Source: Acidimicrobiaceae bacterium
GTDB taxonomy: Bacteria; Actinomycetota; Acidimicrobiia; Acidimicrobiales; UBA8592
Direction: 5' to 3'
NCBI GenBank assembly: GCA_024641655.1
Contig: JAHECR010000036.1
Coordinates: forward strand, 1-34,094
Length of the DNA: 34,094 bases
The notes beneath the pieces are model-generated. The model was not told where the DNA came from, made no database searches, and saw only the letters and a list, made by a program, of their open reading frames with translations. Below, piece after piece: positions 7,051-14,888 of the stretch. Both the position numbers and the translations under genes were made by a program. The number at the start of each line of letters is the position of its first letter. Position 1 is the stretch's first letter.

Positions 7051-8418
7051 TTGCGCAGACTACCCCTCGCCTGTTCCTCCCATGTCCTCGAGCCGGCGCG
7101 CGCTCCGCGTCCGCTCAGGGCCGCTATCGGCTTGGTCCTGGTCGTGGCGTCGTTGCTCGGCGCTGCATCGGGCGCTGCGGCTCAAGACGACGGCACCCCT
7201 GCAGAGACCGACGCCGGTTTCGTCCGGGTGTTCGAGGTCAGTGGCCTGCTCGATCCGGTGGTCGCGGCGGCGATCGAGCACGCCATCGACAGCGCCGAGA
7301 ACGACGGTGCCCGCGCACTCGTGCTGCAGCTCGATTCCGCGCAGGCTGTAGTCTCCGACGAGCGCCTGAACGAACTCGCCACTCGCTTCTCCGACGCGAC
7401 CGTTTCCATCGCGGTGTGGGTCGGGCCGTCTGGTTCGGTGGCCCATGGCAAGGTTGCGCAGCTGGTGGGCCTCGCTGACGATGTCGGTGTGGCGATCGGG
7501 TCCACCCTCGGCGGTACCGGTCCCCAGGTGCTCGACGCCGACCGGTTCGGGCAGGTGTGGGGCGACAACCAGGCGCTCTTGGCGGACACCGAGATCAACT
7601 GGATCCAGGCCATAGAGAAGGGGATCGTGGCGTGCGAACGTGTCAGCGTCGACGAGCTCGGCGGTGCCCTGAGCGAGGAGGAGTCCCTGGCGCGCTGCGC
7701 GAACCCGACGATCGGCGACTTCCTGGTCAGCCTCGACGAGGTCGAGAGCAGGGTGGTCGACACCGACGGCATCCCGCGACGGTCGCTCGTGACCCGCACC
7801 TTCTTCGGTGGGCTGGGGCTGCCCGATCAGCTCATGCACACCGTGTCGAGCCCCCCGGTTGCCTACCTGTTGTTCATCATCGGACTGGCGCTCCTGGTGT
7901 TCGAGTTCTTCTCGATCGGAGTGGGAATCGCCGGCGTCATCGGTGCGGTGATGGTCGCCCTGGGCGGCTATGGACTCGTTGTGTTACCCGTGCGGACCTG
8001 GGCGATCGTTGTGCTCTTGTTGTCGATGGTGGCCTTCAGCGTCGACATCCAAAGCGCGGTGCCACGTGCGTGGACGGCCATCGGCATGGTCATGTTCGTC
8101 GTGGGCACGCTGGCGCTCTATCCCCAGTCCGATGTCGCCATGTCCTGGATCCCGATGGTGGTCGCAGCGGTCGGGATGGGGATCGTCATGTACCGCGGGA
8201 TGCCGATCATGGTGCGGGGCCGGTTCGCGACGACCGAGGTCTGGCGTGACTTCCTCATCGACGAGCAGGGACAGGTTGTCGCGACCGGCCCGCGCCTTGA
8301 GGTCGAGGTCCGCGGCGCCCGCTGGCCGGCCTCGTCGGAGCAGGACCTCGCTCACGGAGCCGCGGTCACGGTGACGGCCGCGGCCGGATCGGTCCTGACG
8401 GTGGAAGCCACCGCGTAG
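7051..8418 (+). CDS. NfeD/ClpP-class membrane protein, protease centre degenerate
   Basis: Long NfeD architecture: a signal anchor (RAAIGLVLVVASLLGAASGA), an extracytoplasmic ClpP-like domain (GFVRVFEVSGLLDPVVAAAIEHAI onward), a four-to-five-helix membrane region (PPVAYLLFIIGLALLVFEFF onward) and a C-terminal OB-like NfeDC domain. Family proteases use a Ser-Lys dyad, with the serine in an AxSAG motif after a Pro-Gly turn. Here that position reads PSGSVAHGK (residues about 126-134), so the serine is missing and the domain is probably a pseudoprotease. TTG 7051 has GGAGA 6 nt upstream; GTG 7027 and ATG 6997 are alternatives, the last overlapping the divergent ATPase gene. NfeD proteins often act with stomatins in membrane quality control; no stomatin gene is present here. 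Confidence 0.75.
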   Translation: MRRLPLACSSHVLEPARAPRPLRAAIGLVLVVASLLGAASGAAAQDDGTPAETDAGFVRVFEVSGLLDPVVAAAIEHAIDSAENDGARALVLQLDSAQAVVSDERLNELATRFSDATVSIAVWVGPSGSVAHGKVAQLVGLADDVGVAIGSTLGGTGPQVLDADRFGQVWGDNQALLADTEINWIQAIEKGIVACERVSVDELGGALSEEESLARCANPTIGDFLVSLDEVESRVVDTDGIPRRSLVTRTFFGGLGLPDQLMHTVSSPPVAYLLFIIGLALLVFEFFSIGVGIAGVIGAVMVALGGYGLVVLPVRTWAIVVLLLSMVAFSVDIQSAVPRAWTAIGMVMFVVGTLALYPQSDVAMSWIPMVVAAVGMGIVMYRGMPIMVRGRFATTEVWRDFLIDEQGQVVATGPRLEVEVRGARWPASSEQDLAHGAAVTVTAAAGSVLTVEATA

Positions 8419-8467
8419 GCCGAACGGAAACGGCCTGGAGAACCAGGACCGCCGACTCACCTTCTCC

Positions 8468-8497
8468 TTGTCATCGCCGGCAAACCCTGGGTATGTT
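8468..8497 (+). promoter_or_regulatory. Probable whiB promoter
   Basis: TTGTCA (8468-8473), an 18-bp spacer and TATGTT (8492-8497) lie just upstream of the whiB ribosome-binding site AAGGGGG (8507-8513). The predicted leader is about 15 nt. Confidence 0.45.
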
Positions 8498-8518
8498 CGG
8501 ATATGAAAGGGGGATTAC

Positions 8519-8794
8519 GTGAGCGCACTGCTAGCTGACCAGGCCTGGCAGGTTCGAGCCGCGTGTCGTGGGCCTCAGTCGATTGTCTTCTTCCCTCCCG
8601 CTCATTTCGAGCGCAAGGACGAGAAGCGAGAGCGCGAGGAGCATGCCAAAGCCATCTGCCTGACCTGCAGCGTCCAGCGTGATTGTCTTGACTACGCCCT
8701 CCGGATCCGAGAACAACACGGCATCTGGGGTGGCCTGAGCGAGAACGAGCGCAAGGCCATCTTGGCCGAGCGGGAAGCCGTCATCGCCAACTGA
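8519..8794 (+). CDS. WhiB-family Fe-S transcriptional regulator
   Basis: A 91-residue WhiB-like protein. The four cluster cysteines are C16 (AACRGP), C47 and C50 (ICLTC) and C56 (QRDC), giving C-x30-C-x2-C-x5-C. They are followed by the family turn GIWGGLSENER (residues 68-78), which contacts the sigma factor region 4 in known members. Members bind an O2/NO-sensitive [4Fe-4S] cluster and tune transcription with the housekeeping sigma factor. The start is GTG 8519 with AAGGGGG 5-6 nt upstream. Proximity to the paired Get3-like ATPases matches the mycobacterial whiB4 neighbourhood, which suggests a WhiB4-type role in redox sensing; that subfamily assignment is inference. Confidence 0.92.
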   Translation: MSALLADQAWQVRAACRGPQSIVFFPPAHFERKDEKREREEHAKAICLTCSVQRDCLDYALRIREQHGIWGGLSENERKAILAEREAVIAN

Positions 8795-8832
8795 TCACGA
8801 CCTGGCGGTCCAACAGCCGGAACGAACGAGAA

Positions 8833-8854
8833 CGTGGCCCATTCGTGGGCCACG
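8833..8854. terminator. Bidirectional hairpin between whiB and deoD
   Basis: CGTGGCCCA-TTCG-TGGGCCACG forms a perfect 9-bp stem with a TTCG tetraloop between two convergent genes. No U-tract follows on either strand, so it may stabilise 3' ends rather than terminate on its own. Confidence 0.6.
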
Positions 8855-8905
8855 ATCCGCGTCCGGCCACGAGACCCAAGGCCGTCGGGTCGCCAGGGCC
8901 GAGCA

Positions 8906-9628
8906 TCAGTGATCGGCAGCGACCGTGCGCAGCGCGACCTGCATCATCGCGTCGATCGTCTTCTCGCGCTCGGCGGCGCTCAGGCGTTCGTCGCGGGCGA
9001 TGTCGTCGCTCACCGTGAGCAGACCGAGCGCCCGGATTCCTTCGGCAGCAGCGATGGCGTAGAGCGCGGCGATCTCCATCTCGACGCCCAGGACGCCGTG
9101 GCGGGCGAGGATGTCGAACGTTTCGTCGTCGGGGCCGTAGAAGAGGTCGGCGGTGAAGACCTGTCCGACGTGATGGGCAACGTCGAGCGCTTCGGCCGCC
9201 TCGACCGCATCGCGCAGCATGACCCAGTCGGCGACCGGTGCGAGCACGAGGCCTTCGTTGATCGCCTCGACAGCGGCAGAGTCGGTTCCGGCTCCGGACG
9301 CGATGATGAGGTCGCCGAGGTGCGTCTGCTCGGTGAGGCCACCGCAGCTCCCCACGCGGATGAGGCGCTCCGCTCCGTAGAAACGGATCAGCTCCGTGTA
9401 GTAGATCGCCGCCGACGGCACGCCCATACCCACCGCCTGCACCGACACCGGGACGCCGGCGAAGGTCCCGGTGAAGCCGTCGGCGCCGCGCACGCCGTTC
9501 ACCTGGCGGGCATCGTCGAAGTACTCCTCGGCGATGAAGCGGGCGCGCTTGGGGTCGCCGGGCACGAGCACCGTTGCTGCGTAGTCTCCCCGAGTGCCTT
9601 CGAGATGGGGGGTGGGGCCGTTGTCCAT
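8906..9628 (-). CDS. deoD: Purine nucleoside phosphorylase, DeoD type
   Basis: A 240-residue hexameric-type (NP-I family) purine nucleoside phosphorylase, which splits purine (deoxy)nucleosides with phosphate into base and (deoxy)ribose-1-phosphate. The phosphate loop VLVPGDPKRARFIAE (about 20-34), GMGVPSAAIYYTELI (67-81), RVGSCGG (91-97), GVEMEIAALYA and LLTVSDD match the DeoD signatures. The last holds the catalytic Asp. The length equals that of the E. coli enzyme. ATG 9628 is chosen because GAGGA lies 6 nt upstream and the fold begins there; the frame stays open far upstream, but only as antisense to the next gene. It is divergent from a HAD 5'-nucleotidase gene, so nucleotide to nucleoside to base would be a coherent purine salvage step. 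Confidence 0.92.
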   Translation of the reverse strand: MDNGPTPHLEGTRGDYAATVLVPGDPKRARFIAEEYFDDARQVNGVRGADGFTGTFAGVPVSVQAVGMGVPSAAIYYTELIRFYGAERLIRVGSCGGLTEQTHLGDLIIASGAGTDSAAVEAINEGLVLAPVADWVMLRDAVEAAEALDVAHHVGQVFTADLFYGPDDETFDILARHGVLGVEMEIAALYAIAAAEGIRALGLLTVSDDIARDERLSAAEREKTIDAMMQVALRTVAADH

Positions 9629-9751
9629 GTCGTGTCCTCGCGGTGGCCGATGATCCGAACGCCACGAGGATGCCACGCAGACGGCTCGACGCGTGCCCGA
9701 TTGCGTGCCCGGCTGCCCACGTTCGGGTCGTTGGCGTGCCACCCTGGTTGC

Positions 9752-11167
9752 GTGCCGATCCCCGAGCCTGAAGCCGTTTCCCCGCGCCGTGGTGTCTTCG
9801 CCAATCGCACCTTGAACCTCAGGTCGGTCAGGGCCATCGGCTACGACATGGACTACACCCTGCTGCACTACGAGGTCGACGAGTGGGAAGGCGCGGCGTT
9901 TCGCCATGCACGAGCGCAGCTCGCCGGCAGGGGATGGCCCGTCGAGTCCCTGGTGTTCGACGCCTCGGCGTTCACTCTCGGGCTCGTGTTCGACGTCGAG
10001 CTCGGGAATCTGGTGAAATCCACCCGATTCGGCTACGTCGTGCGCTCGCAGCACGGCAGTGGGCTGCTGCCGTTCGACGTGCAGCGCCAGGTCTATGCCG
10101 AGACGGTCGTCGATCTCGCCGAGGACCGCTTCGAGTTCATGAACACGATGTTCGAGCTTTCTCGAGCGAGTCTGTGGACCCAACTGGTCGACCTGCTCGA
10201 CACGAACCAGCTGACAGGCATCCGGAGCTATCGCGACCTGTACGAGGCCATCGACGATGCCCTCAACGAGTCCCACATCGCCGGTGCGCTCAAGGCAGAG
10301 ATCCTGGCCGATCCCGACCGGTTCCTCGACCCCGACCCCGAGATCGTGCAGACGCTCCAGGATCAGCGCCTCGCCGGCAAACAGCTGCTGCTCATCACCA
10401 ACAGCGAGTGGAGCTACACCCGCGACATCATGGCGTACGCCTTCGACCCGCACTGCCCCCCGGGTACGACGTGGCGTGACCTGTTCGACATCGTCATCGT
10501 GTCGGCCGCCAAACCGAGGTTCTTCGCGGAGCGACAGCCGCTGTACCGGGTGGTCGACGAGGACCTCTCGTTGATGTTGCCGCACCGGGGGCCCCTCGAG
10601 CGGGGCCACGTGTACTTCGGGGGGAACGCTCGCCTCGTCGAGGAGGCACTCGACCTGCAGAGCGCGCAATTGCTCTACGTCGGTGATCACCTCTTCGGTG
10701 ACGTCCACGTCACCAAGGACCTGCTGCGCTGGCGCACCATGCTCATCAGCCGTGAGCTCGAGTCAGAGATCGCCGATGCCGGTGCGTTTGCCGACGAGGA
10801 GGCGCGGCTGGTCGAGATGATGCGGGAGAAGGTGGCGCTCGACCGCCGTCAAGCGCAGCTCCGCCTCGAACGGGCTCGGCGCGGCACGCGTGACCCCGAG
10901 CTCGCCGCCGAGCTCGATCGGGTCACCGCGGCAGCGGGTCGCCTCGACGAACGGTTGGCACCGATGGCGAAGGCCGCTGCCGAGCTCGGCAATCCGATCT
11001 GGGGACCACTCATGCGCGCCGGCAACGACAAGAGCCTGTTCGCCAGGCAGGTCGAGCGCTATGCCGACGTCTACACCTCGCGCGTCTCCAACCTCCGGTT
11101 CGAGACGCCCTACGCCTACCTGCGCGCCGCCCGCGGGAACCTCCCGCACGATCAACCCCTGCACTGA
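9752..11167 (+). CDS. HAD-superfamily 5'-nucleotidase (cN-II/HAD-IG type)
   Basis: A 471-residue HAD phosphatase of the cytosolic IMP/GMP 5'-nucleotidase family. Motif I is IGYDMDYTLLHY (D32 nucleophile, D34 acid/base), motif II LLLITNSEWSYT, motif III SAAKPRFF and motif IV LYVGDHLFGDVHV. The charged C-terminal part (KVALDRRQAQLRLERARRG) looks coiled-coil, and the NLRFETPYAYLRAA ending is typical of this family. Substrates elsewhere are IMP and GMP; none is proven here. The start is GTG 9752; there is no Shine-Dalgarno sequence but CACCCT lies 6 nt before it, which would suit a leaderless transcript. The 123-bp divergent gap to deoD holds nothing else recognisable. Confidence 0.85.
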   Translation: MPIPEPEAVSPRRGVFANRTLNLRSVRAIGYDMDYTLLHYEVDEWEGAAFRHARAQLAGRGWPVESLVFDASAFTLGLVFDVELGNLVKSTRFGYVVRSQHGSGLLPFDVQRQVYAETVVDLAEDRFEFMNTMFELSRASLWTQLVDLLDTNQLTGIRSYRDLYEAIDDALNESHIAGALKAEILADPDRFLDPDPEIVQTLQDQRLAGKQLLLITNSEWSYTRDIMAYAFDPHCPPGTTWRDLFDIVIVSAAKPRFFAERQPLYRVVDEDLSLMLPHRGPLERGHVYFGGNARLVEEALDLQSAQLLYVGDHLFGDVHVTKDLLRWRTMLISRELESEIADAGAFADEEARLVEMMREKVALDRRQAQLRLERARRGTRDPELAAELDRVTAAAGRLDERLAPMAKAAAELGNPIWGPLMRAGNDKSLFARQVERYADVYTSRVSNLRFETPYAYLRAARGNLPHDQPLH

Positions 11168-11193
11168 CCCGCAGGGCACGACCAGCGGATCGG

Positions 11194-12933
11194 TCAGTCG
11201 AGCGGAGGGAGCCGACGGCCGCCGATGCGCACGTCGCCGCGTCGTCGGGTGACGCCGGTGGCGTCGAGCACCGCGAGCAGGGGCATGGCGTACTTGCGCG
11301 AGGTGCTCCAGCGCTCCCGGACCTCGGCCACGGTCACTCCGTCGGGCTGGGCGGCCAGCATGCGGGCCATGTCGCGCGCGGCGAGCTCGACGGAGGCGGA
11401 CGCGAAGAAGATGCCGTCTTGCTCCACCACCAGGCCCCGTCGTACGAGCTCGCGGAGCTCGCCGCGGTCGACGCCGTCGGGAGGAGGGGGTTGGAACGGC
11501 TGGGCCTCGAGCGCAGCGACGAACCGATGGCCCGCCAACGGGTCGGCGACGTCTCGCCGACGGACGTGGCTTCCATCGACCTCGACGTCATCGAGGCGGT
11601 CGAGCACAGCGCGCTGATGAGCGTCGAGGCCGGCGAGATCGAGGCCGAGCGGCCCGGACTCGTCGATGAGGTGCTGGAGCGCCTCGGTGAGCGCGGCCAG
11701 CGCGGGGGGATGGACGATCCAGCGGCCGAGCGTGGGCGGCCGGCGCTCGCCGGTGAGGCGTTCGAGGTGTTCGGCGTCGATCCATTCGTGCTCGGCGATG
11801 ATCCGCTCGATGGAGTCGTCGGGTGCAGCCTTGGCGGCCCGGCGAACAGGTTCGGGGTCGAGGATGCGGCCACCGCCGATGGTCTCGCCCCGACCGCTCT
11901 CACGCAGGACGAACCGATCACCGAGCATGAGCGGCAGTGCGTGGTCGAAGTAGAGCCGGGCGTGGCCGACTTCTCCCGGACCGAGCGCGTCGGGGCCGAG
12001 GATGCGCAGGCGCGTCGGGTGTTCCCCCGAGCCGATGTAGGCAACGTGGGCGCCGCGCCGGGAGACTTCGTGGTCGAGGCCGTCGAGGATCTCGACCTCG
12101 GCGTCGACCTGGCTGGTCTGGAACCACTGCTCGGCCCGCACGAGCACCGCCCCGCGCGCGAGGCGGTCGTGGTCCACGCCGGCGAGATTGACTGCGAGGC
12201 GGGTGCCCGGGAGGGCGACCTCGAGCTCGCGATGGTGGCTCTGGAGGGCGCGAACGCGCACCGGCTGGCCGACCGGGAGCACCGTCAGTTCGTCGTTCAC
12301 CGCGATCTGGCCGCCGGTCAGGGTTCCGGTGACGACAGTCCCCGCCCCCTTGGCGGCGAACACACGGTCGATCCACAACCTCGGGCGCCCGTGGTCCGCC
12401 GCCGTCGGCGTGTGGCCGAGGAGGTCGTCGAGAGCCTGTCGCAGGTCGTCGAGCCCGATGTCGTCGAGCGCATCGACCGCGACGACCGGCGCGCCTTCGA
12501 GGAACGTGCCCGCGACCTGTTCTTCGATCTCGAGCTCGGCGAGCTCGCGGAGGTCGTCGTCGACGATGCCGACCTTGGTGAGCGCAACGATGCCGTGGCG
12601 CACCCCGAGAAGCTCCAGGATGCGGAGGTGTTCCTCGCTCTGCGGTTTCCACCCCTCGCTGGCAGCGACCACGAACATCGACGCGTCGACGGTGCCGACT
12701 CCGGCCAGCATGTTGCGGATGAACCGCTCGTGGCCGGGAACGTCGACGAAGGAGACGGTGCGCCCCGATGGCAGCGTCGCCGCCGCGAAGCCGAGATCGA
12801 TCGTCAGCCCCCGGGCCTTCTCCTCAGCCCAACGATCGGGGTCGGTGCCGGTGAGCGCCCGCACGAGCGTCGACTTGCCGTGGTCGACGTGACCGGCGGT
12901 CGAGACGACATGGTTGGTGGTCGCGCCGGTCAC
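11194..12933 (-). CDS. selB: Selenocysteine-specific elongation factor SelB
   Basis: A 579-residue GTPase that delivers Sec-tRNA to UGA codons with a SECIS element. The G1 loop is STAGHVDHGKSTL (about 11-23), the G2 region RGLTIDLGFA, G3 DVPGHERFIRNM, and G4 reads ALTKVG (118-122), where most EF-Tu-like factors have (N/T)KxD. The EF-Tu-like beta-barrel domains (AKGAGTVVTGTLTGG) and C-terminal winged helices (DARDMARMLAAQPDGVTVAEV) are both present, as needed for SECIS binding. The start is GTG 12933, overlapping the selA stop as GTGA, so the two are co-translated. No selC, selD or selenoprotein gene is visible in the window. Confidence 0.92.
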   Translation of the reverse strand: MTGATTNHVVSTAGHVDHGKSTLVRALTGTDPDRWAEEKARGLTIDLGFAAATLPSGRTVSFVDVPGHERFIRNMLAGVGTVDASMFVVAASEGWKPQSEEHLRILELLGVRHGIVALTKVGIVDDDLRELAELEIEEQVAGTFLEGAPVVAVDALDDIGLDDLRQALDDLLGHTPTAADHGRPRLWIDRVFAAKGAGTVVTGTLTGGQIAVNDELTVLPVGQPVRVRALQSHHRELEVALPGTRLAVNLAGVDHDRLARGAVLVRAEQWFQTSQVDAEVEILDGLDHEVSRRGAHVAYIGSGEHPTRLRILGPDALGPGEVGHARLYFDHALPLMLGDRFVLRESGRGETIGGGRILDPEPVRRAAKAAPDDSIERIIAEHEWIDAEHLERLTGERRPPTLGRWIVHPPALAALTEALQHLIDESGPLGLDLAGLDAHQRAVLDRLDDVEVDGSHVRRRDVADPLAGHRFVAALEAQPFQPPPPDGVDRGELRELVRRGLVVEQDGIFFASASVELAARDMARMLAAQPDGVTVAEVRERWSTSRKYAMPLLAVLDATGVTRRRGDVRIGGRRLPPLD

Positions 12934-14189
12934 GGGAGCGCCCCGATGGCGGCGGCGACGACGGGGTCGTCGACGGGGTCGACAGTTCGCAGGTCGACGA
13001 GGGTCTGACCCTCCACGACCCTGGCGACGATCGGTGGCCCACCCGCGAACCCGGCTCGGAGCGCAGCGGTGTGATCGCCGGGGACCGCCACGCCCGCCGA
13101 TGCGATCGTCACCCCCGGCAGCGTTCCGCCACCGGGGACGGCGTCCATGTCGGTGACCGTTCCGACCCCGAGCGCTCGGGCGCGCGACCGGAGCTCGTCG
13201 ACATTCCACGTCGCCATCTGCCAGAAGGGTATGGCCGAGCCGTCGCGCCGGAGGTACACCATCGCGAGGTCCTGGAGCGACGCGAGCACGAGTCCACCTG
13301 GACGCAACGCCCGGGCCAGTGGGTGGCGAGCGCAACGGTCGATCAGATCGCCACTTCCGGCGATGATGCCGGCCTGGGGCCCGCCGAGGAGCTTGTCGGC
13401 CGAGAACGTCACGAGGTCGGCACCGGCCTCGAGGGTCTGCCTCGCGGCCGGCTCGCCGGCCAGCCAAGCCGGCGGACCGTCGCGGAGCCATTGGCACGCG
13501 CTGTCGAGCAGGCCCGAACCGATGTCGGCGACGAGCGGCACCCCGAGGTCGGCCAGCTCGGCGATCTCGGTGGCTTCGGTGAAGCCGACGATGCGGTAAT
13601 TCGACTGATGCACCTTCAAGGCGAGCGCGAGGTCGGGGTGGTCTTCGAGGGCCTTGGCGTAGTCGGCGCGTCGGGTGCGGTTGGTGGTGCCGACCTCCAC
13701 GAGGCGGGCCCCGGATTGCTCCATGACGTCAGGAACGCGAAAGCTTCCGCCGATCTCGACGAGCTCACTGCGCGACACGGCCACGCCCCGACGGTGCGCG
13801 AGGGCGGCGAGTACGAGGAGCACGGCCGAGGCGCAGTTGTTGACGACCATGGCGGCTTCGGCGCCACAGAGCCGGGCGAACAGCGCCCCGACGTGGGCCT
13901 GCCGGGAGCCTCGCTGGCCCGTCGTCAGATCGAGCTCGAGGTTGGTCGCACGCGCCGTGACCGAGGTCGGCCAGGGGGCGCGTCCCATGTTCGTGTGCAG
14001 GAGCACCCCGGTCGCGTTCACGACCGGTTGGAGGAGCCGGCGCTGGAGTTCCTCGGCGAGTCGGCGGGCATCACCGGGGGCGCCGTCGGCGATCGCGCTG
14101 CGGGCCACGTCGACGAGCAGCGGGTGGGGCAGGCCGGTGTCGGCCAGCGACCGGGCCAGGGCGTCGACAGAGGGTGGTCGCTCGGACAT
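12930..14189 (-). CDS. selA: L-seryl-tRNA(Sec) selenium transferase SelA
   Basis: A 419-residue PLP enzyme that converts Ser-tRNA(Sec) to Sec-tRNA(Sec) using selenophosphate. The N-terminal tRNA-binding helical part (LPHPLLVDVARSAI) is followed by the fold-type-I core: INATG-like VVNATGVLLHTNMGRAPW (57-74), the NNCASAVLLVL loop, and the PLP lysine K266 in FSADKLLGGPQAG. It is slightly shorter than the E. coli enzyme (463 residues) but has all core motifs. ATG 14189 is preceded by TAGAGT at 6 nt without a Shine-Dalgarno sequence, implying leaderless transcription. It lies upstream of and overlaps selB. An imperfect 27-bp palindrome covers its -35 region. Confidence 0.92.
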   Translation of the reverse strand: MSERPPSVDALARSLADTGLPHPLLVDVARSAIADGAPGDARRLAEELQRRLLQPVVNATGVLLHTNMGRAPWPTSVTARATNLELDLTTGQRGSRQAHVGALFARLCGAEAAMVVNNCASAVLLVLAALAHRRGVAVSRSELVEIGGSFRVPDVMEQSGARLVEVGTTNRTRRADYAKALEDHPDLALALKVHQSNYRIVGFTEATEIAELADLGVPLVADIGSGLLDSACQWLRDGPPAWLAGEPAARQTLEAGADLVTFSADKLLGGPQAGIIAGSGDLIDRCARHPLARALRPGGLVLASLQDLAMVYLRRDGSAIPFWQMATWNVDELRSRARALGVGTVTDMDAVPGGGTLPGVTIASAGVAVPGDHTAALRAGFAGGPPIVARVVEGQTLVDLRTVDPVDDPVVAAAIGALP

Positions 14190-14195
14190 GGGACG

Positions 14196-14201
14196 ACTCT
14201 A
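14196..14201 (-). promoter_or_regulatory. -10 box of selA, leaderless start
   Basis: On the minus strand TAGAGT is followed by exactly 6 nt and then ATG 14189, placing the transcription start at the start codon. Confidence 0.6.
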
Positions 14202-14211
14202 CGAGACCAGC

Positions 14212-14238
14212 GAGGTGGTGACATCGGGTGACCACCTC
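14212..14238. promoter_or_regulatory. 27-bp imperfect palindrome over the selA -35 region
   Basis: Arms GAGGTGGTGAC and GTGACCACCTC pair with one mismatch around a 5-bp centre (ATCGG). The element covers where the selA -35 hexamer should be and also lies upstream of fxsA. A dimeric repressor site is the simplest reading; a hairpin is possible. Role inferred. Confidence 0.45.
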
Positions 14239-14343
14239 AGGCGCGGCGACCGCACCACCGGTGAGCCTCCCGTGCCGGCGATGGGGCCCGATGGCCCGGC
14301 CGCGGGGTCGGACCAGTCGCATTGGCCCCTAGGCTGGAAGTTG

Positions 14344-14847
14344 ATGTTTCCGCTGCTTGCGCTCCTGTTCCTCATCGTGCCGATCGTCGAGCTGTACGTG
14401 ATCGTGCAGGTGGCGCAAGGTGTCGGTGTCGCGCAGACCATCGGACTGCTGATCGTTGTCAGCATGGTCGGAGCCTGGCTCGTCAAGGCGCAGGGCCTCT
14501 TCGTGCTCCGGCGCATCCAGGAGCAGCTGCTCGGCGGTTCGATGCCCGGCAAGGAGCTCGTCGACGGTGGGCTGATCCTCTTCGCCGGCGCGCTGATGCT
14601 CACCCCCGGATTCGTCACCGACGCTCTGGGTGTCGTGCTGCTGCTCCCGCCGACGCGGGCTGTTGCGCGGTCCATCCTGATGCGGCGGTTCAAAGGCAGG
14701 GTCCAGGTGTTCGGTGCCGCCGGCGGTCCGGCGGCCGGATTCGGCTTCGCAGGCTCGTACATGGACGTCGACGTTCGTGAGGTCGACCACGTCGACCTCA
14801 CCCGAAACGACACTCCTGGCGACACCCCGCCGAGCCTGGACGCCTAG
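14344..14847 (+). CDS. fxsA: FxsA-family membrane protein
   Basis: A 167-residue inner-membrane protein. The family N-terminus (FPLLALLFLIVPIVELYVIVQVAQGVG) is followed by a second helix (TIGLLIVVSMVGAWLVKAQG), the cytoplasmic RRIQEQLLGGSMPGKELVDG segment and the hallmark LFAGALMLTPGFVTDALGVVLLLPPTR. A soluble acidic tail follows. FxsA relieves phage T7 F-exclusion when overproduced in E. coli; its normal role is unclear. ATG 14344 is chosen because the family begins here; TTG 14341 is immediately upstream, and a TAGGCT box lies 8 nt before the ATG. The gene is followed almost directly by the metallo-beta-lactamase-like gene and is likely co-transcribed with it. Confidence 0.85.
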   Translation: MFPLLALLFLIVPIVELYVIVQVAQGVGVAQTIGLLIVVSMVGAWLVKAQGLFVLRRIQEQLLGGSMPGKELVDGGLILFAGALMLTPGFVTDALGVVLLLPPTRAVARSILMRRFKGRVQVFGAAGGPAAGFGFAGSYMDVDVREVDHVDLTRNDTPGDTPPSLDA

Positions 14848-14888
14848 CGATGCCCGTAACTCACCACGCAACCTCCAGAAGGACTTCG

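Noticed and set aside
9629..10708. Upstream extension of the deoD frame on the minus strand.
   Set aside because: It runs antisense to the HAD nucleotidase and the DeoD fold starts at 9628. Such open shadows are usual in GC-rich DNA.
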